A DNA stretch of 64,000 nucleotides, taken from Polysphondylium violaceum (Eukaryota > Evosea > Eumycetozoa > Dictyosteliales > Dictyosteliaceae). Both the position numbers and the translations under genes were made by a program. This document shows positions 23,301 through 35,800 of this stretch, piece after piece. Under the pieces are notes generated by a model. The model saw nothing but the letters and a program-made list of their open reading frames with translations, did not search any database and was not told the DNA's origin. The DNA is taken from positions 1-64,000 of the forward strand of contig AJWJ01000009.1 of the NCBI GenBank assembly GCA_000277445.1, in the 5' to 3' direction. The first letter of the stretch is position 1, and every line of letters begins with the position of its first letter.

Positions 23301-23609
23301 AACGAGCAAGCCGATCTCAGAGTCATTCGTCCTCTTTGTAATATACGTGAAACTCAAACTAGACACTATGCCAAAGTCATGGGTCTACCCGTCATTAGTG
23401 AGAATTGTCCAGCATGTTTTGAAGCCCCCAAAGAAAGACAGAGAATTAAATTATTACTCGCCAATCAAGAGAATATCAATCCAATGATTCATCACATCCT
23501 CTTTAAAACAATGCAACCCTTAATCACGATTGACAAAACCAATAGAAATAGTAAAAGAAGTATTGAATTAAATAACAACAATCCCAATATCGATATTGGT
23601 GACGAATAA
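20353..23609 (+). CDS. Cysteine desulfurase-like domain fused to TtcA-type tRNA thiolase
   Basis: Exons 20353-22979 and 23039-23609 (intron phase 2) give about 1065 aa. Residues about 60-530 form a class-V aminotransferase/SufS-like domain: EHHSN, DYACAAPYVPIDM, the PLP lysine in SPHKFLGG (Lys292), and RASCACAGPY (Cys441/Cys443) where SufS enzymes carry their persulfide cysteine. After a Ser/Asn linker with CINC and CRSC pairs comes an ATP-pyrophosphatase domain: DGDKIMVGVSGGKDS (PP-loop at 832), CAFCSRMRRGILY (C909, C912), LALGQHLDDLSES and NCPACFEAP (C999, C1002). This matches bacterial TtcA (2-thiocytidine at tRNA position 32, [4Fe-4S] cluster) rather than CTU1. Inference: the N-terminal half hands sulfur to the C-terminal half. 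No targeting peptide is seen. Confidence 0.85.
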
Positions 23610-23841
23610 ATATCAATACCGAAAAGTCATAAAAGATCTTTTTATTCATTCGTGGGGCGAAAACGGGGTCTTTCCGAGATTTTTTTTAAGCCCCCATCAA
23701 ATCACGCCATTGATGAATTAATTTATTTTTTTTCTTTTTTTTTCTTTTTTTTGATCATCTTACCAATGGTGATGGTATTTCCAATGTCACTCCTATGTTT
23801 ATCTATTGTTTGTTGGTGTAATAATCATAGTAATAATAAAA

Positions 23842-25804
23842 ATGAATGGGGATGCTGTTGTCGATATAAATAATAGTGGTACTTATTCATCGGCGCATGG
23901 TGTACAACTTACTTTTAAAAATATAACATATAAAGTGGTGAATCAAAAGTATAAACAACAATTAAAAGAGCAACAAAAACAATCAAGTGATAAAGTTAGT
24001 TTACTTAATCATAGAGAGAATGGCGCTACAGTCGAAAAAGAATTAGTGCTATTAAATAATGTGAGTGGACATATTGAAAGAGGTGAATTTGTTGCCCTTA
24101 TGGGTCCATCAGGGTCAGGTAAATCTACATTACTTGATATTTTAGCTCAAAGAAAGTCAACAGGAACACTCACTGGATCATTATTGGTCAATGGAAAAGA
24201 AATGGGTGATTCTTATAAAAAAGTAAGCGTTAATATCGAGATTATTTATATAGATATAGAATTTATATTAATATGGAATCGGATAGATATGTAGTTATGT
24301 AACACAAGAAGATACTTTATTACAAACAGCAACGGTGTTTGAAACTTTAAAGTTTTATGCAGATTTGAAATTACCAGCATCATTTAGCGAAAGAGAAAAA
24401 ATTGAAAGAGTTGAACAGGTTTTGGACGATATTGGATTAAAGGAGCATGCACATAGTAAAATAGGTGGTACTTTACCTGGTGGAATTGTATTAAAGGCTT
24501 TGTCTGGAGGTGAAAAGAAAAGAGTATCAATTGGATGTGCATTGGTGACAAATCCTTCATTGATATTTTTGGACGAACCAACAAGTGGATTGGATAGTGT
24601 TTCTGCATTATCAATTATGAAAACATTATTAAACCTTACACACAAAGGTGTTACAGTTGTGTGTTCAGTTCATCAACCAAGATCAGAGATTTGGAATCTA
24701 TTTCATAAGATTATGTTGGTGTTAAAAGGTAAAATGGCATTCATTGGTACATCTCAAGAGATAAACAAGTATTTTGAAGATTTAGGATACCCACTTCCAA
24801 ACCACACCAATCCTGCTGATTTTTATTTAGACTCTGCTGTTTTACTTGCTGACAGTAATAGATATGACGATGTTGTACAAAAATGGCAGCAGTACTGGGA
24901 AACTGATGGATATAAAGCTATTTCAACATCGCCACCAGCATTGAATTTGGAGAATTTTAATTCAGTGTCTTACTATGGCCAATACACAGTGCTTTTGCGT
25001 CGTTGTTTTAAAGATTTTATCCGTAATTTTGGGAATGTAGGTTCACGTTTATTCTCTGCCGTTGTTTTGGGACTCTTATTTGGTGCATGCTTTGGTGGAT
25101 TGGGAAACAGTCAAACGGATATTCAGAAGATTAGCGGTGTAATATTTTTCCTTATCTCTGGTTTAAGCGTCACTCCATTCACATCGATTGCAATTTTCTT
25201 GTCCTCTCGAGCTCTCTTTAATGCCGAGCGTGCTGCTGGTGTTTACAAGACACTGCCATATTTTCTTGCCACAATGACAATAGAAATTTGTGTCGCAATG
25301 ACGATAGCATTCTCAATGGCCAGTGTCACCTATAGTATCGCACATCTCCGTTGGGAGGTGAGTAGATTCTTTTGGTGTATGTTGGTCTACGTGTTTATAC
25401 ATATTCTCGCTGATTGCATCGTCCTTACAGTGACCAATATCTGCGGAACGATGGATCTTGTCTTTGCCAGTGGATCCTTTTTGATTGTGGTTTACCAATT
25501 GTTTGCTGGATTCTTTGTACCCGTGCAACAACTCCCCAAGGCATTTGGATGGCTTCATTATCTCTCACCACTGTTTCCTGCATTTTCTTCGTTGATGATC
25601 AATGAATTTCAAGATAGATCCATTGATTGTCCAGAAATTGGACCATGTCTCTATCCCTCTGGCAACGATGTGCTCGTGATGTTTGGTATCAATACTGAAT
25701 ACAAATCCCGTGGTGATGCATTTGGCGTATTGGCCGGATGGGCTACTTTCTATTTTATAGCCACATTTATAGCATTGGCTTCCTTAAATAAAGAAAAGCG
25801 TTAG
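23842..25804 (+). CDS. ABCG-family half-transporter (tandem copy 1)
   Basis: Exons 23842-24222 and 24287-25804 (phase 0) give about 632 aa. The ATPase domain comes first: Walker A GPSGSGKST, the signature LSGGEKKRVSIG, Walker B LIFLDEPTSGLDS and the switch VVCSVHQP. Six membrane helices follow in an ABC2 domain, with an extracellular loop near the end (DRSIDCPEIGPCLYPSGND). The NBD-TMD order is typical of ABCG/White half-size transporters, which dimerise and export lipids, sterols or drugs. The next gene is a close tandem paralogue. Exon 2 opens with ATA (Ile) where copy 2 has ATG. Substrate unknown. Confidence 0.93.
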
Positions 25805-26285
25805 GAAACTAAATAAAACGCCATGGTTAAACTAATCACAAAAACTTTTGGGTGCTTGTTTTTAAATGTAATAGAATTGATTTGGACCTATTTATAAATC
25901 TACATACATATCTGTGATAATGTCACCAATTCTAAAAAAACATTGTGTGTGGTGGGTGTGTGGAGATTTTCATTCCTTTTTGGAAATATAAATCTGTGGG
26001 AGGGGTGTTTAATTTATCAAAAAACTGTTAACCCTTACAAGAGGGGTGAAACTGAAATGTGGTAAAAGGGGTGATGATGATGAGAGCTATGTTTATATTA
26101 TGTTGGTACTAACATTTTATAAATATCAATAGTTTTTAATTCAATAGATCAATTAAATTGTTTTAATGTTTTTTCTTATCCTAGTGGACGTTTCAAAGAT
26201 GAGTGGATCACAAAGAAATCTATATTGATTAAACTCTATTCTTTTATTAAAAGAATATAATTTTTTCTTCAATTTTTATCATATC
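25805..26285. promoter_or_regulatory. Spacer between the ABCG copies with GT-rich tract
   Basis: The spacer contains a GT-rich tract at 25944-25963 (TGTGTGTGGTGGGTGTGTGG) resembling G-box sites bound by Dictyostelium GBF, and a second G-rich patch near 26041-26073. These may be promoter elements of the second ABCG gene; the assignment is by resemblance only. No coding potential seen. Confidence 0.35.
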
Positions 26286-28280
26286 ATGGACAATCCTATT
26301 GATACTACATATGGTAGAACTACTAATGAAACAGCGATAGAGATTGATCAAGAAAAAAAAAGAAGAGGTGTACAATTATCTTTTAAAAATATAACATATA
26401 AAATTAGAAATCAAAAGTATAAACAACAATTAAAATCAAAGAATCCTGCTGAAAAGCCAGAAAAAGAAATTGTACTTTTAAAAAATGTCAGCGGAAATAT
26501 TGATAAAGGGGAGTTTGTGGGGTTGATGGGTCCATCAGGGTCAGGTAAATCTACATTACTTGATGTTTTAGCTAAAAGAAAGTCAACAGGAACTATAAGT
26601 GGATCGTATGTATATATAAATGATAAATATACAAAATGTATTTAATCTAATCGTACAATTGTTTTAGAATTTTGGTAAATGGATGTAAAATTGGTAGTGA
26701 TTATAAAAAAGTATGTAATGTAGAACTTTATAGAGACTTTTATTAATATTTAAATTTGAATCGAATAGATGTGTAGTTATGTAACACAGGAAGATACTTT
26801 ATTACAAACAGCAACGGTGTTTGAAACTTTAAAGTTTTATGCAGATTTGAAATTACCAGCATCATTTAGTGATAATGAAAAAATTGAGAGAGTTGAACAG
26901 GTTTTGGATGATATTGGACTAAAAGAGCAAGCCCACAGTAAAATAGGTGGCACCTTACCTGGCGGGATGGTGTTAAAGGCTTTGTCTGGAGGTGAAAAGA
27001 AAAGAGTATCAATTGGATGTGCGTTGGTAACAAATCCTTCATTGATATTTTTAGACGAACCAACAAGTGGATTGGATAGTGTCAATGCATTGTCAATTAT
27101 GAAGATATTGTTGAATCTTACACACAAAGGTGTGACAGTTGTGTGTTCAGTTCATCAACCAAGATCAGAGATTTGGAATCTATTCCATAAAGTTATGTTG
27201 GTGTTAAAAGGTAAAATGGCATTCATTGGTACATCTCTAGAGATGAACAAGTATTTTGAAGATTTAGGATACCCGCTTCCAAACCACACCAACCCCGCTG
27301 ATTTTTATTTAGACTCCGCTGTTTTACTTGCCAACAGTGATAGATATGACGACGTTGTAGAGAGATGGCAGCAGAGTTGGGAAGTTGATGGATGCAATGA
27401 AAATACTCTTATTCAGTCAGTCATTCACAAAGAAGACTTGGTCTCTGTATCATACTTTTGCCAATACAGGGTGCTGTTGCGTCGTTGTTTTAAAGATTTT
27501 TTTCGTAATTTAGGAAATATAGGCTCTCGACTTGCAACTTCAATCGTTTTGGGGCTTTTGCTTGCAGCCTGTTTTGGTGGGCTAAAAAACAACCAGACAG
27601 ATTTACCCAAAGTCACAGGTGTGATATTTTTCCTAATTGCTTGTCTAAATATCACGCCATTCACATCGATTGCCATTTTCTTGTCCTCTCGAACTCTCTT
27701 TAACGCTGAACGTGCTGCTGGCATCTACAAGACCCTGCCATACTATTTGGCCGCAATGACAATAGAAATATTGGTAGCGACAGTCTGTTCGTTTTCAATG
27801 GCGGCAATAACCTATGGCATATCTCATTTGCGTTGGGAGGTGAACAGATTCTTTTTCACCATGCTTGCCTATGTGTTTGTACATTTGTTGTCTGAATTTG
27901 TCGTGTTGACAATAGCCAATCTGACAGGTACAATGGACACTACTTTTTCCATTGGCTCTTTTCTATGTGGCGTGTTTCAATTGTTTGCCGGCTTCTTTGT
28001 ACCAACTCAAGAGTTGCCAAAAGCCTTTGCATGGCTTCATTATCTCTCACCACTATTTCCCGCATTTGTAACAATCACAGTGAATCAATTCCAAGACACA
28101 TCCATTGATTGTCCAGAAATTGGACCATGTCTCTATCCCACAGGAAACGACGTTCTCATTAAATACGGCATCCAAGATATATCCCGTGGCGCTGCATTTG
28201 GTGCCTTGGCAGGTTGGACTACATTTTATTTCATCACAACCTTCCTCGCATTAGTTTATTTAAATAAAGAAAAGCGTTAA
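26286..28280 (+). CDS. ABCG-family half-transporter (tandem copy 2)
   Basis: Three exons, 26286-26605, 26668-26710 and 26769-28280, give about 624 aa. Domain order and motifs are the same as in copy 1 (Walker A GPSGSGKST, LSGGEKKRVSIG, LIFLDEPTSGLDS, six TM helices, ending in SLN/YLNKEKR). Long stretches are nearly identical to copy 1 at the DNA level around the ATPase domain, while the membrane part has diverged more. A tiny 43-nt middle exon exists because of an extra intron (26606-26667) just after Walker A that copy 1 lacks. The second intron sits at the same position in both. A recent tandem duplication with intron gain or loss is the simplest account. Confidence 0.93.
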
Positions 28281-28508
28281 TTTCAGCATAAACAAACATA
28301 TGATCTTTGACTAAACATTCTTCTTTCATATGACCATTATATTTTTTTGATCAAAAAATAAATAAAAAAAAAATAAATATATAAATTTTTTTTTTTTTTT
28401 TTAATTTTTTTTTTAATTTATTTAAATTATTTGTTTGATCACATATCTATAGATACAGGAGATAGGGCATAGATTGTATAATATAGAGTATAGATAGTAG
28501 TATAAGAT

Positions 28509-29480
28509 ATGTCGGATCCTTTATCATCCAATCCATCAATTATAACCAGTCAAGTGGGTGGTTTTAAATCAAATTCAGCAGGCACACCATCAGTGACACC
28601 TTTATCCTCTTCCTACACATTACCATCACAGTCGTCTATTAGTGCCCAAAACTCACCATTGGGAGGAACACTCCAAAACAACAATTATGGGGGTAGTACA
28701 GGCAATCTCGTTGGATTGGGACAACAATCCCAACTAATGACATCGTCTGTGTCTACTAGTAATCTTACATCACTCGTTACACAAACAGCTATCCCTCAAT
28801 CCACATCGAGAGGCATTAGTACAAGTTGTTTTGAATTCTTTTATATAGAAATGATTGAATATATAATGAAGTCCACCGAGAATGACAAGATTCAAGCATT
28901 TAAGAAATTGGATAAATTGGGAATTAAAGTCGGTCATAAATTGGTTGAAAGGTATATATCTATCTCTCTATCTCTATCATAGATATATGCTAACAATGTT
29001 GTTATTGTAATACAGATTATCACTAGATACAAATCTATTCCCAGATTTATTAGATAGTATAAAGTTTATTTGTAAAATATTTTGGATGTCTATATTTAAA
29101 AAGACTATAGATGGTTTGAAAACCAATCACAAGGTAACTTTAGCCATTCAGATGACAAACAACAATACTCTTTTACACCAATAATCACTAACACCTCTCT
29201 CTCTATCTATAGGGTGTATTTGTATTAACAGATAATAAGTTTCAATGGCTTCAACATCTTTCATTTGACCCAACATCATCAAATAAAGATTGCTCAGAGT
29301 ATGTTCAATTTGCATGTGGTTTAATTAAAGGTGCTATGTTAAATTTTGGTTATAAATGTTCAGTTACTTTTGAAATTCAACAGATTTATTCATGTAGGTT
29401 CATTGTATTATAAGTCATTGTTATTCCTATTTACTAATCATCATCATCTTGCAGGTGTCTTTACAATAAAAGTAGATTAA
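28509..29480 (+). CDS. trappc6: TRAPP complex subunit 6 (TRAPPC6/Trs33)
   Basis: Four exons, 28509-28951, 29016-29133, 29213-29393 and 29455-29480, give about 255 aa. The conserved body begins after about 105 residues: CFEFFYIEMIEYIMK, LGIKVGHKLVERLS, IKFICKIFWMSIFKK, LKTNHKGVFVLTDN, FACGLIKGAMLNFGY, ending CVFTIKVD. TRAPPC6 is a Bet3-family subunit of the TRAPP complexes that activate Rab1/Ypt1 in ER-Golgi traffic. The Ser/Thr/Gly/Asn-rich N-terminal extension is absent from animal and yeast homologues (about 150-270 aa overall) and is typical dictyostelid low complexity. All three introns are canonical and restore one open frame. Confidence 0.9.
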
Positions 29481-29889
29481 TAAATAAAATATATAGAAAA
29501 CACACACACAATCTTATTTGTTTGTTATTATTTTTAGCGCGGACACACCCATCCACCCCAATGACTTATCACACCAATGATCTATTTTTAATAGTTGTGG
29601 CATTGGGTGATAATAACAAGATCAAATTTGATGAGAAGGACCACATCCACACTCGCAACGACTCAAAATTTTAAATTTTTAATTTTTAAATTATTTTTTT
29701 TTTGATCTTTTTTTTTTTTGATCACAAATTTTGGATGGGTGTCACACTAAAAGGCTGTGTTGTGTCTTGCACTGTGTTAAAAGAATACGTATTTTGTAAA
29801 AGATAGATAGGGAGTTATATTTTTATTTGTATTTGTGTAGTAGTAATAGTATATTGTAATATCAATATAGCGTGTTGTATTATTAAAAA
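29481..29889. other. Spacer with nested inverted repeats
   Basis: The leader of the next gene includes two complementary pairs. TTATCACACCAATG (29566-29579) faces CATTGGGTGATAA (29601-29613), pairing fully but for one bulged base. ACACCCATCC (about 29546-29555) faces GGATGGGTGT (about 29733-29742) over 10 bases. AT-only and T-rich tracts (29672-29720) lie between. The spacer could hold a structured RNA or paired regulatory sites; nothing coding is seen. Confidence 0.4.
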
Positions 29890-32800
29890 ATGATGAGAGG
29901 TAGTATTCAGTCCCCTAATAATAGCACAGAAATGGCGAATTTCTTAGATGCTCCGTTTAAGGTAATGACAGCAATCGCAGAATCTGCATGTAGTATCAAA
30001 GCACCGAAAAGAAAGAAAAAAAAATTTGAGGACATTTATGTTCGATATGAAAAAGACAAACAAAGGTAAAACACACATAACCACACAAGATCTAGATATA
30101 TATTAACACACACATACAAAATTAGAAGCCCAGATTTTGATGCCTATTTTAGAGATGGGTTTGTAAATGATAAGTTTATGCAAAAATACAATGAATTTAT
30201 AAATTCATTTGGAAACAACTATAAAGAGTGGAAAAAAAAGGAGATCTATTTCCTTTTGTTGGGATTTTATCACCAGAATCGTTTGGTACCTACCGACACT
30301 CTCTTTCGTTTTTTGGATGGTATGGGAGATGAACAGGTTGAGATTTTTGCGAGAGAGTATTCAAATTTCAAAAATCAAGAGGATATATTTGATTTAGTAA
30401 CATATCATTTTAGATACAATGACTATGTTATCTTTCAAAACAATAACGTTAGAACGAATCTTTACTTTTACTTGATCTTGTTATTCAAAGACAAGAGTAA
30501 AATATCAAGTAAAATACATTCAATGACTAAAAGTAAGTAGGGCGTGCTATTTTTGTTTTTCTAAAAATAGGGAGGATATCCGATATTAATATATCTATTT
30601 TTAGATTTCAATAGTGATATTGATAATAATAGACTATTCTTTTATATTCTCTTAATTATGATGGTTACAAAGGAAAGGGATATCCATCATTATGAATCAA
30701 AGGGATTGTTTCATATTCTTTTGAAAAGAGATGAAAAAATTTATTCGGCTTTAAAGAGATATTCTCCAGCCATAAGATCATATGTTTATGATTTTATTTC
30801 CACACTTTTAGAAGATGATTTTAAATTGTATGTTACTCCTGATACTGCTGATATCAATACTAAATACTAATTCTCTAAAATATAGTTTAATTCAAAAGAA
30901 AGAATACTTTGATATTTTCCAAGATTCAAAATCATTTCAAGACATTCTTTCAAGAAGATACATAAAAAATGGAGTAGAGAAATATAAATTAGAACTAGAG
31001 TTGTATGATTTTCTAATGAATTTAGATATCGATACAAAACCTGTATTTCATTACAATTTTCGTCAATATGTAAAAATTGATATTATTCGTTCAGTTTATT
31101 TCTCCCTTTACAGACAAAAAATATTTGATATAAAAGAATTAGAAAACTGGAAAGTAAGTAGTGGTGGTATTTACTTTTCATCATTAATGATTATACTAAT
31201 TTTAAAATATTTTTTTTAGATTCATATCAACATTGAAAGTATAAATAATATTTTTAATACAATAGTTGAATTAGAGAGTGAATTTAAATATCAAAGCAAT
31301 TACAATATGTCAAAAGAAACAAATCCATTCTTTTTTAAAATAGTATCTAGTTTTATAGAATCCAATTATAAGGGGATCAAAGTTAAAATCCCAACCTATT
31401 TTAAACATCCAACTCTTATTCATTACATTTTTTACAAACTAAAAATTGACAAGATTAAAAAAGATCCAAATCTCCAACTAGATGACAAATATGATTTAGA
31501 AGTACACGAATTTAAATATGATCCAAATAATCATTGGCAACAACAACAGATTGAGTGTTCAGATTCTTTTGAAAAAGTATGTATAGACACATTTTTTATT
31601 TATATATATTTTATGTATAATAGTATTTACTAATGTTAAAAAATATTTATCAATTTAGTTGGGTCAAATTTATAGTCAATATTATAATAAAATGTTGGAA
31701 TCTTCTCCATTAACTCAAAAAGAGAGATACAATAAACTAATTAAAGCAATGAAGAAATTAAAATCAATACAACATCCAATTAAATCCTATGAAGACCTTG
31801 AAAAAGAATTTTTGGAAGCTAAACTAAAGTATGAAAGACTCTATCGTGTTTATCAATTTATTTTGGACTATGGCTTTCAAGAGTTTTCAAAAGAAACAAT
31901 CTCTTATTCAGTTGATCCAAAACTTGCCTATCAAAGGTTAAAGGACCATCTAACAAATACCATGTGTGAAAAGATTCCTTATCTCTTAGAGTCTGATACC
32001 ATTGAGATCATAGAGGTATTTATAGATTCAAATTTATTTGAAAAAATATTCAATTATTATAAAAATCAAGAGCAACCTGGAAAAGAAGATTTGAATACTA
32101 TATGCCTCAAGTTTAGAATGTTTATAGATAAAATTCATTCCAAAACTATATCAAAGGAGCACACAGAGCTTTTGTTTATACTTAAAGATACTCCAAGTCA
32201 CGATATTAGTTTCATTTATCAACATTCAAAATTTACACAATTTTCATTGGAAAATGTTCTCAGATATTTCAATCAAGCTGTATCGTTGGTATCGATGGCC
32301 ATTCATTTGACACCTTTTTACAAGTTTATTGAAGGCCAATCATTTATAGTTATTAGCGACTTTGATGAGATTAGAAAGAATTTAGAGAATATGCATCAAT
32401 TGCTTAGCGGAGATCAGCTTCTCGATGAAGATATAGAAAAAACTCAAGAAAAACTTAAGCAAATGCTTGGTGGACTCAGTACCATTCAAATCAAGTTGTT
32501 TTCTGTCATCAATATGGATATTATAGAATTCTTTTCAGAGTTTGAAGATAAGCAATCATTTGATGATAGAACTAATTTGATTACCACCAATTTATTCTCT
32601 GATGGGTTTAGCTCATCTTTGATTGACTCTGCTACAATTGTATTTCATTGTCTATCATCCATTGTTAAAGTATACAAGACATACAAAAGTACAGAGCCTC
32701 GAGTTAAATCGGTTTATTCTTTGAATCAATTTTGTCAAACCCTTTTATCAACATTCCCAAGTGTTGATAATTTAGAAAACACCTTTGTAAGGTTGGCTTC

Positions 32801-35800
32801 AATTCAATCCAATATGAGCTCTCTCAGATCATTGTATGCTTTTGAACATGGTACTTCTACTTTTCAAAAGATTTGTGATATCCTAAATAGTTCAGAATTT
32901 TATTCTCGTTATGGTGGAGAGGATGGTTGGTTTATAAAGTTGAATCAAATCGATTACAAGAGTGAAAAGTTAAAAGATTGGGAATATGGTCTCAAATTGC
33001 GTAATATTAGTGATGAGCAAAAGGAAACACTTGCACGCTATCAATCTTTATTGGCTCAGTTGGAAGAAATTCATCAAATTCACACAGAGTTGGATCAATT
33101 ATTTACTCCAGAATATTTCGGCATATGTATTAAAGTTCCTATCAATAATTATTGCCACGAAAATATTAAAAAAGAAAAAGATGAGTATCAACAAATCATC
33201 AAAGAATGGAGGGACAAAATGCAATCTTTTGGTAAACGAATTAGATTACTCCGTACCCAAAGTATCTCTTCATTATATCTTTCCATAAAACAATTATTGT
33301 CCATGAAAGATTCCTATATCAACGGAGACAAAGAAATGGATCTCAAGAAATCAATTGCCAAAACTTTTGTTTCTTTTGTAAAGTTTTGTTTCTCAAAATC
33401 TTTAATCCCTGTCAGCCAAGAATTAATTGAGTCCTCGATTAAAGATATTGATCTTGGACTTGCTGTGTATGAGTATATCAATAGATCATTTAAAGAGTTT
33501 GAAAATATTTTTAAAGAAGAAAAGAGTGGATTCATTGAAACTGGACCTACTCTGGTGTATATTAAATCGAAAGAACAAATTTATCTTACAATGGTGGAGT
33601 TGAATGGCTCAAAGTTTCCTCATTCCAATCAAATATTCTTTGGACACAAGATCAATCAGGAAATTGATGATTTGTTTTATTTGCTCGTAAACTTTTCTGA
33701 TAGACCATTCTTTTTAATCAATTTCCCAGAAAACTGTCAAAAACTATTACAAAGGTTATCAACCTATTACAATGATCACGAATTTGATCTTCTTTCTAAG
33801 TTTTATATCATTAGTATCGCACAAAACAGTGCATTTGAATTTATTGAAAAATCTGAACATCAATGTGAATATAAATGGCCAGATTTAAAAGACCTCTGGA
33901 AAGCTAATAACCCAACCAAACAACTTTATCTTATTAGTGGACCAAGTGGCTCTGGTAAATCATTTTATGTCAACAAGAAAATACCAAATAGACTTACTTT
34001 ACTCGCCCATCCCAACACATTTTATTCTCAATTGATTCAGGGTGTAATGAGTAAACTACATTGTCCAAAGAATACAGAAAAAGAACTTTGTCTCCATATC
34101 ATTGTAACTCCATATGAAGATAAATACTTTAATTCTTTTATCTATCACTTGATCATGTTTGGTATTATTATGAATGAAAAAAATGGACAACTAATAGATA
34201 TTGGTCATTTATTCTCAAAATTGGTCATCTATGTTGAAATTGGTCAACCAATGGATGATTTTATACCACCTTCTCTTAAATTACAAAATAATTTAGCATT
34301 GGAATGTCAATTTTATGCGCAGGAATTTATTCCATTAATCTTTAACTTGTCTGATAATTTAGTCTATAAACTGGATTGGGAGATCAACGAAAAAATGGAT
34401 AAATGTTTGTTGTATTATTATGATTCAGCTTTTCATAAAAAAGTACCAACAATCAAGTTCTCTGGTCTATCAGAACCTCTATATATGGATCATATTGTTA
34501 AAACTGTTGGTGGTCAATGTAGTTTAGCCTATCTATCAGATCCATCGTGTCTTCAATATAAAAACAACTTTTTCTCTCTATTAAGTGAGAGATTAGATTT
34601 CTTATCTCTTTATATTTCTATCTATGATCAAATGACTAGAAGTGGGTATACTGACCAATCACTCCCTGAAGATTTATACAAACTATTTGTATTGGAAGCT
34701 GTCAATTTGGCCGATCCCAAACTCTGCTCGGTTGAAACAATTTGGGATAGACCTCCAGCAATCACTACCCGTACAATTATCAAATATGAATTAAATAGAA
34801 AACCCATTGACCTACCATATCTGGACCCAATCGATTTAAATGAAAAGAACTTTCAAAAGTTTTTATCCACTGTATCGCAAGCTTTTGGTATTGAATCACA
34901 TACTTATATGATTGAAAACCTTAGTCATCTCTACAATTATATCCTTACCCCAGAATTCACACTTAGAATTGTGATTCTTCACGAAAAGATTAAAAATCAA
35001 AAATCATTAATCTTGACAGGTGACACAGGGACAGGAAAGACTCACATTCTTCGTTTCTATTCTCTCTTGATCAATGCCAAAAACAATGCACTCAAAGAAA
35101 TTATTTTTGAGTTACAAGAATTTACCAACAAGATGATTGCTCAATCCACTGGCAAAGAATCAAAGTTGAATATCATAGATATTCAAAGAATGGCCGAAGA
35201 AAATTCACTTTTAACTATCAACGCCACAGATGATGGCTCTGTTATTGTCGGTAGCTTTATTAGTTCCAATGAAACTAGTAGATTACATTTTAGAAAGATT
35301 GAAGATTTTATCCAAAAGATTTTAAATTCTCACAAACTCATTGAGCTTATCGAAAACTCTTTGTTGTGGAAAATCAAAAAATCCAAAACCACTCCAGTAA
35401 TTACCAATAATGAAATTTTAAACGAAGCCCTCAAAGAATTGGTCAATGTTAAATTTATATCTCTATTTTACAGAATTATTATGCACCAGAAATATAATTC
35501 TAATCTCTTTAAAATCGAAGTAATGAAATTCCAAAATAAGGCTTCCGAATTGAAGCAAATAGATCCATCTCTCAAATTGGTTGTATTTATCGATGAATTT
35601 AACACCTCTCCAAACGATACAATGGCATTAATTAATGAATTGTTTACCGACGGTACATTAGATGGTAGTCCCTTGATGGTCGATAATATATTTTGGATTG
35701 GAGCCATGAACCCAAAGAGTATTTGCAAGAATACTCTTGCTCCAATTGGGTCAGAGTCAAGCACAATGAAACAAGCATTCCTTGTAAACGATCCACCACC

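Noticed and set aside
23652-23873. Plus-strand frame before the first ABCG gene
   Set aside because: Hydrophobic translation of a T-rich promoter; the ABCG ATG at 23842 lies in another frame within it.
24287-24300. Missing ATG at the start of ABCG copy 1 exon 2 as a defect
   Set aside because: It is an internal codon (Ile instead of Met); the joined frame is intact.
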